A DNA stretch of 64,000 bases, from positions 1 to 64,000 of the IMG/VR virus record IMGVR_UViG_3300017971_000008; one strand, given 5' to 3'. The position numbers were made by a program, and so were the translations under genes. This DNA comes from a virus. Positions 23,694-31,810 of the stretch are shown here, piece after piece; the stretch's first letter is position 1; each line of letters opens with the position of its first letter. A model generated the notes under the pieces. That model was not told where the DNA came from. It searched no databases and saw only the letters and a program-made list of their open reading frames with translations.

Positions 23694-24360
23694 AAGAGGA
23701 AAGTTCATAGTGATTGAGGGCATCGATGGTGCAGGTACCACAACCTTGGCCAGGGAGCTTGAAATACATCTCAGAGGAGAGGTTCCTGCTGTCCAGGCCA
23801 CCTTCGAGCCCACGGCCACCCAGACGGGAGTGTTTATCAGAGAGTTCCTTAACGGGAAGTACCCGCTGATGGGCTGGAGAGCGATGGCAATGCTGTTCTC
23901 TGCGGACAGGTATGACCACTGCGACTGGATTGAGGAATGGCTTGAGGCTGGCTCCTGGGTCATCTGTGATCGATATCGCTGGTCAACCTTCGCCTACCAG
24001 ACAGCATCGGCGGCTGTAACCGAGTGCAAGGGTCTGGAAGGTCAGGAGAGGATGGCCTGCATGTCCCATCTCCTGGGGTGGTTGGAGAAGATCAATGCAG
24101 ATGCCCTGGCGCCCGACATGACCGTCATGCTGGACATCGACCCCAAGGTGGCCCTTAAGAGGGTTGACAAAGGCCGTAAAGCCCCTCGTGAGGTTTATGA
24201 GAAGAAAGCCTTCCTGGATGTCGTGGCCGAGGTCTACGAGCGTCTGGTGGACCTGCACACCCCTTCCATGGACGGCGTACTCACCACCATCGACGCCTCC
24301 CAGTCCATCGACACCGTAACCGATGAATGCTGGGATGAGGTGAAGCGGGTTTTTCTGTAA
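23686..24360 (+). CDS. tmk: Thymidylate kinase
   Basis: 224 residues. P-loop GIDGAGTTT at 12-20, DRYRWSTFAYQ (near 99-109) as the family's DR-Y motif, and a lid region rich in Arg/Lys (KRVDKGRKAPREVYEKKAF). Phosphorylates dTMP to dTDP. The second Thr after the Lys position (AGTTT instead of AGKTT/GKST) leaves the P-loop Lys replaced by Thr, which is unusual; this is seen in some phage and eukaryotic-like versions but should be noted. Works downstream of thyX. Confidence 0.85.
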   Translation: MTERGKFIVIEGIDGAGTTTLARELEIHLRGEVPAVQATFEPTATQTGVFIREFLNGKYPLMGWRAMAMLFSADRYDHCDWIEEWLEAGSWVICDRYRWSTFAYQTASAAVTECKGLEGQERMACMSHLLGWLEKINADALAPDMTVMLDIDPKVALKRVDKGRKAPREVYEKKAFLDVVAEVYERLVDLHTPSMDGVLTTIDASQSIDTVTDECWDEVKRVFL

Positions 24361-24362
24361 CC

Positions 24363-24426
24363 TTGACGAATTGTCAGCACCCACCCCGACCGAAAAAGTT
24401 ACCTCACGGTATTGACAGGTTGTCAA
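24363..24426 (+). promoter_or_regulatory. Two palindromic operator-like sites with promoter
   Basis: TTGACGAATTGTCA (24363-24376) and TTGACAGGTTGTCAA (24412-24426) are both inverted repeats of TTGAC/GTCAA type. Between them is AAAAAGTTACCTCACGGTATTGACAGGTT, which resembles the element at 5229. TTGACA can serve as -35 with TATAGG 15 bases further on. The following gene encodes an HTH protein, so autoregulation is plausible. Confidence 0.5.
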
Positions 24427-24446
24427 GCCTCCTATAGGCTCCCTGT

Positions 24447-26168
24447 ATGCGTAGGTTAGTGAATATCCCAGAGTTTGAAGTTCAAATCAGGTTAAGAAAC
24501 AACCTTCTAGTGCAGCGAAGGGAGCAGCTGGACCTGACCCAGGCAGGGTTCGCCCGCATCCTGGGTATGAGTCAGAGCTCCTACAATCAGTACGAATGTA
24601 TGCGTACCTCCCCGATGAATATGAAAACCGGCAGGTGGAAAGAGATACCTTTAAAGATAGCTGAATTCTGGGGCGAGAGTCCAGAGAACCTGTGGCCTGA
24701 TGTAGTTAGGGCGATAAGGAAGGCTATGGTTAGGTTCAGGCTGGACGGAGAAGCTGCGCTGATGCTGGTTGGTCAGGCAACTAGGGAAATGTCTTCGTCA
24801 CCTGAAGCCTTGTTTGAGTTCAAGGAGCGTGATCATGTTTTGGGTGCCATGGTCAAAACAAGTCTGACCCCTAGAGAGTCTGTGATCCTGTCTCGGAAGT
24901 TCGGGCTGGGTGACACAAAAGAACACACCTATCAGGAATTGGCTGCCTACCTTGAAGTGTATCATAAAGAAAGACCCAGACAGATTGCCGAGAAGTCGTT
25001 GAGAAAGCTGAGGCATCGTGAGTGCTCAGAACCTTTGAAAGAATATTTGGATATGGACCGAACGGATTTGAACCTTTTTGGTATATTACCTGATGTAGGT
25101 GACGATGCAGGAACCTACGATGAAAGGAGGTTGAGTATCCCAACTGTAAGTAAGTATTCAGACAGAACGACAAAGTGTCGCTGGTGCAGCAAACCTTTTT
25201 TGAAGAGAAGCTGGCTGGCTAGACATGAAAGAGGCTGTCTGGAACGGAACAAGACTCGTAAAAAAGCGAAACCAAAAGAAAGGAAACGCAAAATGAGTAG
25301 TAACAAAACGAATGAAGAGAAAGTCTGGAATAATCCAGGGCAGGCGGGTGAGTTTATGTGGGTTCCGAAGGGAGACATAGAGATTGACCACACGTACCAG
25401 CGGGATGAGCTGTCTGGGCATGTGAACAAGATGGCTAAAAACTTTACCTGGCGGTGGTTCGGAACCCTCTCGGTAGAGCGGAGGTCAAGTGGGAGGCTGT
25501 TCGGTATCGACGGCCAGCAGCGGCTCCTGGCCGCGCTCAAGCGCCCGGACATCACGGAAGTTCCCTGCATGGTTCATGTTTCAAAGGGGGTCAAAGGGGA
25601 AGCCGCAGACTATAGTGGGATAAACAATAACAGAAGGAACCTCCAGGCTTATGACAAATTCAAGTCTGAGCTCACCCAGAAGATCCCTCTGGCGGTGAGG
25701 ATCAACGAGATGGTTCAGAAGAATGGCTATCACATCAAGTACAAGACCAGTGAACCTTATAGTTTCATGGCTATTGGTACGCTGTGGAGTCTGTCAAAGC
25801 GGGACGAAGCCACAACTGCTGAGGTGTTCCGTTACCTGGCCGCTATTGCCATTGACGGAGAACGCATCCACCAGCGGGTTTTCCACGGCATGTACCTATT
25901 CGTGCGCTATCAGCGAAGAGGCGGTTATGATTTCCTGGCCGATAAAGAGAGGATGCAGGACTTGAAGATGCTCGGACTCAAGAACATCCCGAAGGCAGCC
26001 AAACGGGTATCCCAGGACGAGAGCCTGGACTTTGAGGGTCCATCTGCCTACGCCTACGCCATTTTCCAGGAACTGAATCGGGATCTCCCGAAAAATCAGA
26101 AGATAAAGTGGTACGGGCCAAAGAACTCTAAGGAGTCCAAGGCAGAAGAAGCTAAAGAAGCTGCGTAA
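24447..26168 (+). CDS. Fusion: Cro/C1-type HTH, sigma region 4-like HTH, zinc finger and ParB-like domain
   Basis: 573 residues. An XRE-type helix-turn-helix (about 28-50, LDLTQAGFARILGMSQSSYNQYE) is followed by a sigma-70 region 4-like segment (139-190, LTPRESVILSRKFGLG...TYQELAAYL...IAEKSLRKLRH). Then comes a C2H2/C2HC finger (C244, C247, H260, C264) and a basic linker. From about 310 there is a ParB/sulfiredoxin-like fold with the catalytic-type loop FGIDGQQRLLAAL (352-364). A promoter-like block lies inside the gene at 25069, and an in-frame ATG at 25293 (MSSNKTNEEK) has AAAGGAAA upstream, so a shorter C-terminal product of 291 residues is possible. Regulatory or DNA-partition role inferred. 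Confidence 0.8.
   Translation: MRRLVNIPEFEVQIRLRNNLLVQRREQLDLTQAGFARILGMSQSSYNQYECMRTSPMNMKTGRWKEIPLKIAEFWGESPENLWPDVVRAIRKAMVRFRLDGEAALMLVGQATREMSSSPEALFEFKERDHVLGAMVKTSLTPRESVILSRKFGLGDTKEHTYQELAAYLEVYHKERPRQIAEKSLRKLRHRECSEPLKEYLDMDRTDLNLFGILPDVGDDAGTYDERRLSIPTVSKYSDRTTKCRWCSKPFLKRSWLARHERGCLERNKTRKKAKPKERKRKMSSNKTNEEKVWNNPGQAGEFMWVPKGDIEIDHTYQRDELSGHVNKMAKNFTWRWFGTLSVERRSSGRLFGIDGQQRLLAALKRPDITEVPCMVHVSKGVKGEAADYSGINNNRRNLQAYDKFKSELTQKIPLAVRINEMVQKNGYHIKYKTSEPYSFMAIGTLWSLSKRDEATTAEVFRYLAAIAIDGERIHQRVFHGMYLFVRYQRRGGYDFLADKERMQDLKMLGLKNIPKAAKRVSQDESLDFEGPSAYAYAIFQELNRDLPKNQKIKWYGPKNSKESKAEEAKEAA
25069..25091 (+). promoter_or_regulatory. Intragenic TGAACCTTTTTGGTATATT promoter-like element
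   Basis: Matches the family consensus closely, although it lies inside codons for residues 208-215 of the fusion protein. It would give a transcript for the internal start at 25293. Confidence 0.5.
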
Positions 26169-26186
26169 CCTACCTTTCTCACCGTT

Positions 26187-26208
26187 TCAAACTTTTTTGG
26201 TATATTCC
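26187..26208 (+). promoter_or_regulatory. TCAAACTTTTTTGGTATATT promoter-like element
   Basis: Exact core copy 30 bases before the methyltransferase start; GGAGGGCTGCT serves as ribosome binding site. Confidence 0.65.
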
Positions 26209-26237
26209 TTTATGTAACCAGCTGATGGAGGGCTGCT

Positions 26238-26969
26238 ATGAGTGTATCTATTTCGCATGGAGATTATCGCAAAGTTTTGAAGGATGTGGAGGCCGATCTT
26301 ATCTTCACATCCCCACCTTACAACATTGGGTCGAAGTCGAAGAGAATCGACGGTTATCGCAGAAAGGGGAAGTACGACCCAAAGAGCTACGGGGCCATAC
26401 GAGGCTACCCTGACAGCATGCCCGAGGACGTTTACCAGGACAGCCAGGTGGAGTTTCTCCAATGGGCTGCGGAGCACATGAAGTCGAATGGTGTCCTGGC
26501 GTACAACCACAAACCCAGGCGACGGGACGGTAGGATGGTCCATCCCGTGGAGTGGCTTGTACGTGTGCCTGAGCTTGCTCTGATGGAGGAGATTATCTGG
26601 GATCGCGGTTCTACCCACAATCACAGCAACCGTCTTATGTGGCCCCATACGGAAAGGGTGTATGTGTTCCGCCTGACAGATGGGCAGTACCCCTTTCTGA
26701 ATGCCAGGGATCTACGATTCAGATCGGATGTCTGGAGAATCAACCCGTCGAAGGCGAACGGTCACAACGCACCTTTTCCCGAGGAACTGGCCGAGGCGGT
26801 TGTGAAGGCTTGGTCACCTAAAGGAGGTCTGGTTGTGGACCCCTATTGCGGAAGCGGTACTGTAGGTGTGGTGGCGAAGAGGCTCGGCAGGAGGTTCAGA
26901 GGTTCAGAGATACTGCGAAAGTATTACGACCTGGCGCAGAACCGGGTATGCGGAGATGTGGCATGTTAG
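26238..26969 (+). CDS. DNA methyltransferase (N4-cytosine/N6-adenine type)
   Basis: 243 residues. Motif IV TSPPYNIG is at 24-31 and the AdoMet motif VVDPYCGSGTVG near 199-210, so catalytic motif precedes the AdoMet motif (beta-like order). SPPY is found in both m4C and m6A enzymes, so the base cannot be fixed. An amino-methyltransferase without a visible restriction partner, probably for protection of phage DNA. Confidence 0.88.
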   Translation: MSVSISHGDYRKVLKDVEADLIFTSPPYNIGSKSKRIDGYRRKGKYDPKSYGAIRGYPDSMPEDVYQDSQVEFLQWAAEHMKSNGVLAYNHKPRRRDGRMVHPVEWLVRVPELALMEEIIWDRGSTHNHSNRLMWPHTERVYVFRLTDGQYPFLNARDLRFRSDVWRINPSKANGHNAPFPEELAEAVVKAWSPKGGLVVDPYCGSGTVGVVAKRLGRRFRGSEILRKYYDLAQNRVCGDVAC

Positions 26970-27754
26970 GGGCATATCTGCGTAGTGGGTACCGAGCTGA
27001 GGACCCCAATCTGGACTACGACAAGCTCACCGAGTCAGAGAAGCAGAAAATTGACGCGGCCCGGGAGTTCAACGAGAATCTGGAATTTCATACCAAAAAA
27101 GTACCAAATTATCCGCACGACCCTTCTAAACATTTTCAGTGTCATTTTGCTGCACTTATAAACAGTAAGCTTGAACGAGGTAATGCTACTATCGGGATCT
27201 GGTTTCACTGCTGCATGCTCGATGCCTTGATGATTTTTGTAGATCCCGAGACAGGCGCGACATTAGACCCCCACAGGATGACGTTGGACACCCATGTTTG
27301 CAAAGATAAAGAGGCGGAAGTGGATATTTTGATTTGTACCTCCAAGTCTCTTTTAAGGGACGCTGCTCTGGAGGCTGTCAAAGTGCAGATAGACTCTTTT
27401 GAAGGAGTACTCAAGTCCAAGGGTGGGAAACCTGTTAATTTGCGAGACTTGGAGAAAGAACGCAACCGTCTTTTAAACGTGTGGGTGGGCAGACCTTTTC
27501 AGATACACGAAAAAAGGTCTCTCAGAGAGAGGTGGAAACAGATTGATCGTGACGCTGGTGTTGCCGTGCATATATGTTACCCCAAGCCGATTACAGTTGC
27601 CTTGTTTGACAGGGAATATGTTGGTCATTCTTTGGAGCGATCTAAGGAGCTGGCCTTACATCATCTCCGTCACTCAGTCTATATCGATGAGTTCTACACG
27701 GCCAACGATAGTGAGTCGATGTTCGACTTATTTTGCCGTATCGTAAACTCATGA
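26963..27754 (+). CDS. Hypothetical protein (263 aa)
   Basis: Start set at 26963 (GGAG 9 bases upstream), overlapping the methyltransferase by 7 bases; the longer frame at 26846 is a shadow. Contains FHCCMLDALMIFVDPETGATLDPHRM and a charged region. AT-richer than its neighbours. Linked to the methyltransferase by overlap, but no family recognised. Confidence 0.65.
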   Translation: MLGAYLRSGYRAEDPNLDYDKLTESEKQKIDAAREFNENLEFHTKKVPNYPHDPSKHFQCHFAALINSKLERGNATIGIWFHCCMLDALMIFVDPETGATLDPHRMTLDTHVCKDKEAEVDILICTSKSLLRDAALEAVKVQIDSFEGVLKSKGGKPVNLRDLEKERNRLLNVWVGRPFQIHEKRSLRERWKQIDRDAGVAVHICYPKPITVALFDREYVGHSLERSKELALHHLRHSVYIDEFYTANDSESMFDLFCRIVNS

Positions 27755-28206
27755 CAGACCTTGAACAAGCCAGAGCAGCGATGCTTGCCGAGTCAGAGAA
27801 AGGTACTAAGTGTCCTTGCTGCGGCCAGACCGTGAAGCTCTACAAGAGGAAGTTACATGCAGAGATGGCAGACTTCCTGGTGAAGCTTGTGAGGAAGTAT
27901 CGCAATCATCAACGGTACTATTCCACCAGGGAGCTGCTGCCGGATGCGGTTAAAGCTGCCACGGACGGGTCCTACTTGGTGAAGTGGGGGCTCGTCGAGA
28001 AAGTTGACAGCTCTAACACTGCCGGCGGTAAGGCAGGGTTGTACCGACCAACCCCTATGGGAGTGGATTTTGTCATGGGCCGCATCAATGTGGTCTCACA
28101 CATCCACATGCTCTGCGGAGTCTTTGTGGGCTACAGTGATACCTACGTGTCTATCAAGGATTGTCTGGGTGAGGACTTTGATTACCCGGAGCTCATGACT
28201 AGCTGA
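27751..28206 (+). CDS. Zinc-finger protein, possible winged-helix
   Basis: 151 residues from the ATG at 27751 in an ATGA overlap. CPCC (about 22-25) is part of a half zinc site. The body (FLVKLVRKYRNHQRYYSTRELLPDA...GLVEKVDSS...GLYRPTPMGVDFV) resembles a winged-helix DNA-binding fold. Unassigned. Confidence 0.65.
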   Translation: MTDLEQARAAMLAESEKGTKCPCCGQTVKLYKRKLHAEMADFLVKLVRKYRNHQRYYSTRELLPDAVKAATDGSYLVKWGLVEKVDSSNTAGGKAGLYRPTPMGVDFVMGRINVVSHIHMLCGVFVGYSDTYVSIKDCLGEDFDYPELMTS

Positions 28207-28230
28207 TCAGATCCCCAAACCTCACATCCC

Positions 28231-28253
28231 CAAACTTTTTTGGTATATTACCT
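28231..28253 (+). promoter_or_regulatory. Consensus CAAACTTTTTTGGTATATT promoter-like element
   Basis: Followed by ACCTCTAGGAGG and the gene at 28268; identical over 30 bases to the element before 35241 (CAAACTTTTTTGGTATATTA, then CCTCTAGGAGGT). Confidence 0.68.
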
Positions 28254-28267
28254 CTAGGAGGTTCCGC

Positions 28268-28522
28268 ATGAATGTACCTGTCACCAGAGAACAAAAAGCA
28301 TTGCAGGCCCAACAGATGTTGGGCGAGTCCTTGGGATTGGGACTGGCCGCTGAGAGAGTTCTGGAAATGGCCAAGGCCAGCTTCGGTAGCTACGACGATA
28401 AGATTGCTAAAGTTTTGAGGGAGGCCTCCGTCCAGCTCAAGGACCAGGCTGCTCGGTACAAGGCCAAGTACGATGTGTACGTCAGTGAGAACGGGATACT
28501 CCGGGGGGAGGTTCCCGAGTGA
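28268..28522 (+). CDS. Small helical protein (84 aa)
   Basis: First gene of the 28.3-34.4 kb string. All-helical (ALQAQQMLGESLGLGLAAERVLEMAKASFGSYDDKI). Function unknown. Confidence 0.62.
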   Translation: MNVPVTREQKALQAQQMLGESLGLGLAAERVLEMAKASFGSYDDKIAKVLREASVQLKDQAARYKAKYDVYVSENGILRGEVPE

Positions 28523-28908
28523 CCAACGAGTCTGCCAAAACAGCTTTCGCTGTAATAGGGGTGATCGCTGTCTCCGTGTTCCTGACGTTGACCGTGATAG
28601 CCACCTGGGATCTTGAGACTAAACGACAACATGCCGAGGAGGAAAAGATGAGTGACGGAGCACCCCGCGTAAGTAATCCCGGAATATATACAGGTGGACC
28701 CTCACAGGTCATGACCTGGAAGTGGGAAGTTTCCAATGTCACTTCCAGGTTTCCTGACCCGAAGCACATGGACGACATGGAGGACAAGCTCAAGATGGGG
28801 TGGGAACCCTTCGGGGTAGCCATCACTGGACCCGGTATGGTCACAACCTGGTTCAAGCGCCAGGTTGAGGTACCTTATGAGAAGCCCAAGGAGAAGCCCG
28901 ATGAATGA
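28519..28908 (+). CDS. Membrane-anchored small protein
   Basis: 129 residues, GTG start overlapping the previous stop after GGGGGAGG. One transmembrane helix (about 8-28, FAVIGVIAVSVFLTLTVIATW), then a soluble domain with MDDMEDKLKMGWEPFGVAITGPGMVTTWFKRQVE, a pattern common in phage DUF1737/DUF4177-like domains. Ends in a Lys/Pro-rich tail. Confidence 0.68.
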   Translation: MTNESAKTAFAVIGVIAVSVFLTLTVIATWDLETKRQHAEEEKMSDGAPRVSNPGIYTGGPSQVMTWKWEVSNVTSRFPDPKHMDDMEDKLKMGWEPFGVAITGPGMVTTWFKRQVEVPYEKPKEKPDE

Positions 28909-29146
28909 GTTGACTTTGAACAAAGGGGATCTTCGTCAGATATGTAAGTTGCTCTCGCAAAACGGAAAGACCCCTGCGATACAGAGGCTGGCAAACCTGG
29001 CTGACGCATCCTGTGAGAAGACTCGCGGACTCGAAGGAACATTTAAGATCAGCAAGGAAAAACTGGGATACGTAGTCATTGACCCTGCTCTGGTGGAACG
29101 AACAGGAGTAAACCGATGCAAAAGATACCTGAGCATCTCAGGATAG
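28901..29146 (+). CDS. Small hypothetical protein (81 aa)
   Basis: Start at 28901 (GGAGAAGCCCG upstream), overlapping the previous gene by 8 bases. Overlaps the next gene by 31 bases. Helix then beta strands; unassigned. Confidence 0.6.
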   Translation: MNELTLNKGDLRQICKLLSQNGKTPAIQRLANLADASCEKTRGLEGTFKISKEKLGYVVIDPALVERTGVNRCKRYLSISG

Positions 29147-29574
29147 ACGACAAGGTGGACACGATTTGGGACTGGTGTTTGGTGAGGTACCAGAAGGGCA
29201 ACGGCATGTGTTGTGGGCCTCTTTCATTACACGGAGGTTCACCGGACGTGCTGGGGTTCCCCGGAGGATACATAGGCCCGGAGGTTCTTACCTTCGAGAC
29301 CCCGCAGAAGGCCCAGAAGTTCCTCGATGACAACCCTCGCCTGGGCGGTGCCGTGGACAAGGTACAGCGGGTGGACTCTTTAGAGTTCCTTGTGTCCGTG
29401 TTCAACAGTTATGATTGCACAACCAAAGTGATCTACAGAGGCAGCGACCTGCTGGAGGTTCGGAAAGTCTACTTTGCTCAGGTGGGTCGGATTCAGTTGA
29501 TAGGCTTTTCTTATCGTAATGTGCAAATCAGTTTGGTGACCGACTCGAAGCCGAAGGAGAACTCCGATGAGTGA
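29116..29574 (+). CDS. Hypothetical protein (152 aa)
   Basis: ATG after GGAGTAAACCG. Contains GNGMCCGPLSLHGGSPDVLGFPGGYIG and a C-terminal alpha/beta stretch. No family recognised. Confidence 0.62.
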   Translation: MQKIPEHLRIDDKVDTIWDWCLVRYQKGNGMCCGPLSLHGGSPDVLGFPGGYIGPEVLTFETPQKAQKFLDDNPRLGGAVDKVQRVDSLEFLVSVFNSYDCTTKVIYRGSDLLEVRKVYFAQVGRIQLIGFSYRNVQISLVTDSKPKENSDE

Positions 29575-29770
29575 CTTGGAGGGTAAAACAGCAATAAAGA
29601 GAAGCAATGGTGCGATTGGATCTTATATGTTTATTGGTGAAATTGGAACAATACTCGAACATGATCTTGAGTTATCCAGAGTTTATATAAAGGGAGAGAA
29701 CTTTAGTACATGGGTGTACTTGCGTAATGTAGAAATACTATGTGATAGGGAGAACTCCGATGACTCTTGA
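29567..29770 (+). CDS. Small hypothetical protein (67 aa)
   Basis: ATG in an overlap with AAGGAGAACTCCG upstream; the same GGGAGAACTCCGATGA start context recurs at the next gene. Beta-rich, AT-rich codons. Confidence 0.58.
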   Translation: MSDLEGKTAIKRSNGAIGSYMFIGEIGTILEHDLELSRVYIKGENFSTWVYLRNVEILCDRENSDDS

Positions 29771-30422
29771 TACCGACATGGTTTGCTGGGAATGTGGAAC
29801 AGAGATGGAACCCGAGAAGCGTGTGGGCCTGTTCCTGAAGTTCTACTGTCCGAAGTGCGTTGATGAGTATGAGGATGGTAAGCTCAAGTTCGATGCTGAA
29901 CCAATACGCAGACAGTTCGATGAGGAACCAGAAGCTACTCTCAAAATGGTAACCGCCGAACTTGAAGATACTACTACTCACTGGTCGGAGGACAACGACA
30001 TCAAGCTGGCATGCCCCTTCTGTAGGGAATCGACCATGAATGTGGAAATAGAATCCGATAGAGAGGTAGTTTGGAGGTGTTCTAATTGTGATCATATTGA
30101 GAACATGCCGAAGAAGCAGGACGAGACAATCATATCATGTACCAGATGTAGCACCGCGCTAGTTGTCCAGAATGTAGGTGATGGAATCACCACGCACTGT
30201 CCCAATTGTGGAGGGTATAGTGATTCCGAGGTGCGTGTGTTACTCACCAAGGACGAACTTACACAACTCCTGGCATCTCACAGGATGGCAGTGGAGTTCC
30301 ATAAACTTGTTGGTGCTGGACGAGGAGAGACCATCAGGCACTTACATATACTGGAAACTCTGTTGACCAAATTGGAAAATGTTCTGGAGAATTTTGATAA
30401 AGAAAGGCGGGGCGATGGGTAA
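29760..30422 (+). CDS. Multi-zinc-ribbon protein
   Basis: 220 residues from the ATG at 29760. Three zinc-ribbon units: CWEC...CPKC (near 9-37), CPFC...CSNC (near 84-110) and CTRC...CPNC (near 125-147), followed by a helical C-terminus. Possibly a nucleic-acid or protein-binding scaffold. Confidence 0.68.
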   Translation: MTLDTDMVCWECGTEMEPEKRVGLFLKFYCPKCVDEYEDGKLKFDAEPIRRQFDEEPEATLKMVTAELEDTTTHWSEDNDIKLACPFCRESTMNVEIESDREVVWRCSNCDHIENMPKKQDETIISCTRCSTALVVQNVGDGITTHCPNCGGYSDSEVRVLLTKDELTQLLASHRMAVEFHKLVGAGRGETIRHLHILETLLTKLENVLENFDKERRGDG

Positions 30423-30451
30423 ACCACGAACAGAACCAATACTAGGCACTC
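30403..30451 (+). repeat. 49-bp direct repeat, copy 1 (gene-start duplication)
   Basis: Bases 30403-30451 are identical to 31676-31724. The repeat includes the ribosome binding site AAAGGCGGGG, the start codon and the first 12 codons (MGKPRTEPILGT). Shorter GGCGGGGCGATGG copies also occur at 30594 and 31423. Confidence 0.85.
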
Positions 30452-30585
30452 CACAGGATACCATACGACTTTTGAGGTCTAACATAGCTGTTTTACGCGC
30501 CGAGCTTGCCGAGGTGAAAAAGGAATTGGCCGAAACACAAAGGGATAGAAATTACTGGCGCGATAAAGCAAAAGGAAACGGTTAA
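30415..30585 (+). CDS. Small coiled-coil protein (56 aa)
   Basis: Start in GGCGGGGCGATGGG. MGKPRTEPILGTPQDTIRLL is followed by a leucine-zipper-like helix (LRAELAEVKKELAETQRDRNYWRD). The N-terminus is duplicated at 31688. Confidence 0.58.
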   Translation: MGKPRTEPILGTPQDTIRLLRSNIAVLRAELAEVKKELAETQRDRNYWRDKAKGNG

Positions 30586-30683
30586 CGAAAGGCGGGGCGA
30601 TGGGTGATGTAATAAAGTAAGGAAGGGAAGAAAATGAAACTCGAAACAGGTTGCCGCATTCTCAAATGTGAAAGCGAGGGGTG

Positions 30684-31187
30684 ATGGATGATTTAGACAA
30701 GCTGCACGATGAACGGATGCAGTATGCCCGTGACTACATATCTGACCTTGAGCAAAAATGGAGACAATACGAAATAGACCATATGGCGGAAGTAAATGCG
30801 ACCCCATGCATGTATAAAGGAGACAAAGGCAGTGTGCCAAGGCCCCCATTTATTGACACGGCTGTTTTAGATATTGCCCGCCTGGCCGCAGACAAAGCTG
30901 TTTTGCAACGACAGCTTGCCTCAGTCAAGGCCGAGCGTGACGGGCTAAAATACGATTTAAAATGCGCGATGAAATTGAATGTGGATCGCAATGCCGAGGC
31001 CGACACGCGGCGGAATAAAATAGCGGCGCTGGCCGTTGAAAACGCGCGGCTGAAAGTACAGCTTGCCGAGTGTAAGGCGGACCGGGATGCATGGTGTGAT
31101 AGATGCGCAAACGTTGAGCACGCGTTTGGTGTATTGCAAAAAAAACACGACACTCTAAAAGGCGACATCGCCAACATGAGCTTCTGA
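30684..31187 (+). CDS. Coiled-coil protein (167 aa)
   Basis: ATG at 30684 (GTG three bases earlier also possible) after GCGAGGGGTG. Two long charged helices (residues 1-40 and 65-165) with heptads and Ala/Leu repeats (AVLQRQLASVKAERDGLKYDL). The coiled-coil wording AELxEVKxERDxLR is shared with genes at 30415 and 32165, suggesting paralogy. Confidence 0.62.
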   Translation: MDDLDKLHDERMQYARDYISDLEQKWRQYEIDHMAEVNATPCMYKGDKGSVPRPPFIDTAVLDIARLAADKAVLQRQLASVKAERDGLKYDLKCAMKLNVDRNAEADTRRNKIAALAVENARLKVQLAECKADRDAWCDRCANVEHAFGVLQKKHDTLKGDIANMSF

Positions 31188-31252
31188 TATAGCAGAACTA
31201 GAGAAGGAGCGGAATAAGCTGCATAAGCAGACTACAAACAAGGAGCGGGGCG

Positions 31253-31453
31253 ATGGGTGAAAATAAATATTACGTAATAACGCAATGTGATACACCAATA
31301 GAAATAGTTATAGGTAGCATACAAGAGGCAGACGAAAGGCTTTTGTCTTGGAGGGAAGGGGACACGTCAGATCATTATGAGTGTTTAGAGGTGGATGTAT
31401 TCCGGCCACCAAAAGAAAGAAAGGCGGGGCGATGGCAATTAGTAGCTACATAA
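31253..31453 (+). CDS. Small hypothetical protein (66 aa)
   Basis: Start in GGAGCGGGGCGATGGG, the same start module as its neighbours. Alpha/beta, YYVITQCDTPIEIVIGSIQEADERLLSW. AT-rich. Overlaps the next gene by 22 bases. Confidence 0.58.
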   Translation: MGENKYYVITQCDTPIEIVIGSIQEADERLLSWREGDTSDHYECLEVDVFRPPKERKAGRWQLVAT

Positions 31454-31677
31454 CATGTCGTGTCTGTAAGGAAGAGGTCAGGGTGATGCACTCTGTGCGT
31501 GGCCCTACTCCTACTATCTGTAGAGATTGCAAGGAAAAAGAGTCTGACAAAGAGAGGACAAAATATCTTGAAGGGCTTAAAAAGTTATCGTTGGAAGATA
31601 GAATAGCGCGAATAGAGGAAGCTTTATATGACCAGCCTCCAGTTCGTCGTAGTGTGCGAGACATCATAATAGGATAA
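31432..31677 (+). CDS. Small zinc-binding protein
   Basis: 81 residues. Start in GGCGGGGCGATGG. CRVC...CRDC zinc pair (near 8-11 and 31-34), then a charged helix. The longer upstream frame is not used. Confidence 0.6.
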   Translation: MAISSYITCRVCKEEVRVMHSVRGPTPTICRDCKEKESDKERTKYLEGLKKLSLEDRIARIEEALYDQPPVRRSVRDIIIG

Positions 31678-31724
31678 AGGCGGGGCGATGGGTAAACCAC
31701 GAACAGAACCAATACTAGGCACTC
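31676..31724 (+). repeat. 49-bp direct repeat, copy 2
   Basis: Identical to 30403-30451; carries the start of the short gene at 31688. Confidence 0.85.
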
Positions 31725-31798
31725 TAGCGGATATGGGGATTGTATGTCTGCGTAAAATGTGGCGACAGGCAGCCGAACACCGTGGCGACTATGTATGA
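31688..31798 (+). CDS. 36-aa truncated paralogue of the gene at 30415
   Basis: Shares MGKPRTEPILGT exactly with the gene at 30415 and then diverges (LADMGIVCLRKMWRQAAEHRGDYV). Probably a decayed or chimeric copy; whether it is functional is unknown. Confidence 0.45.
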   Translation: MGKPRTEPILGTLADMGIVCLRKMWRQAAEHRGDYV

Positions 31799-31810
31799 GA
31801 AGGAGGAACC

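Noticed and set aside
30600-30620. Six-codon frame MGDVIK after a GGCGGGGCGATGG module
   Set aside because: Too short to call a gene; treated as a remnant of start-module duplication.
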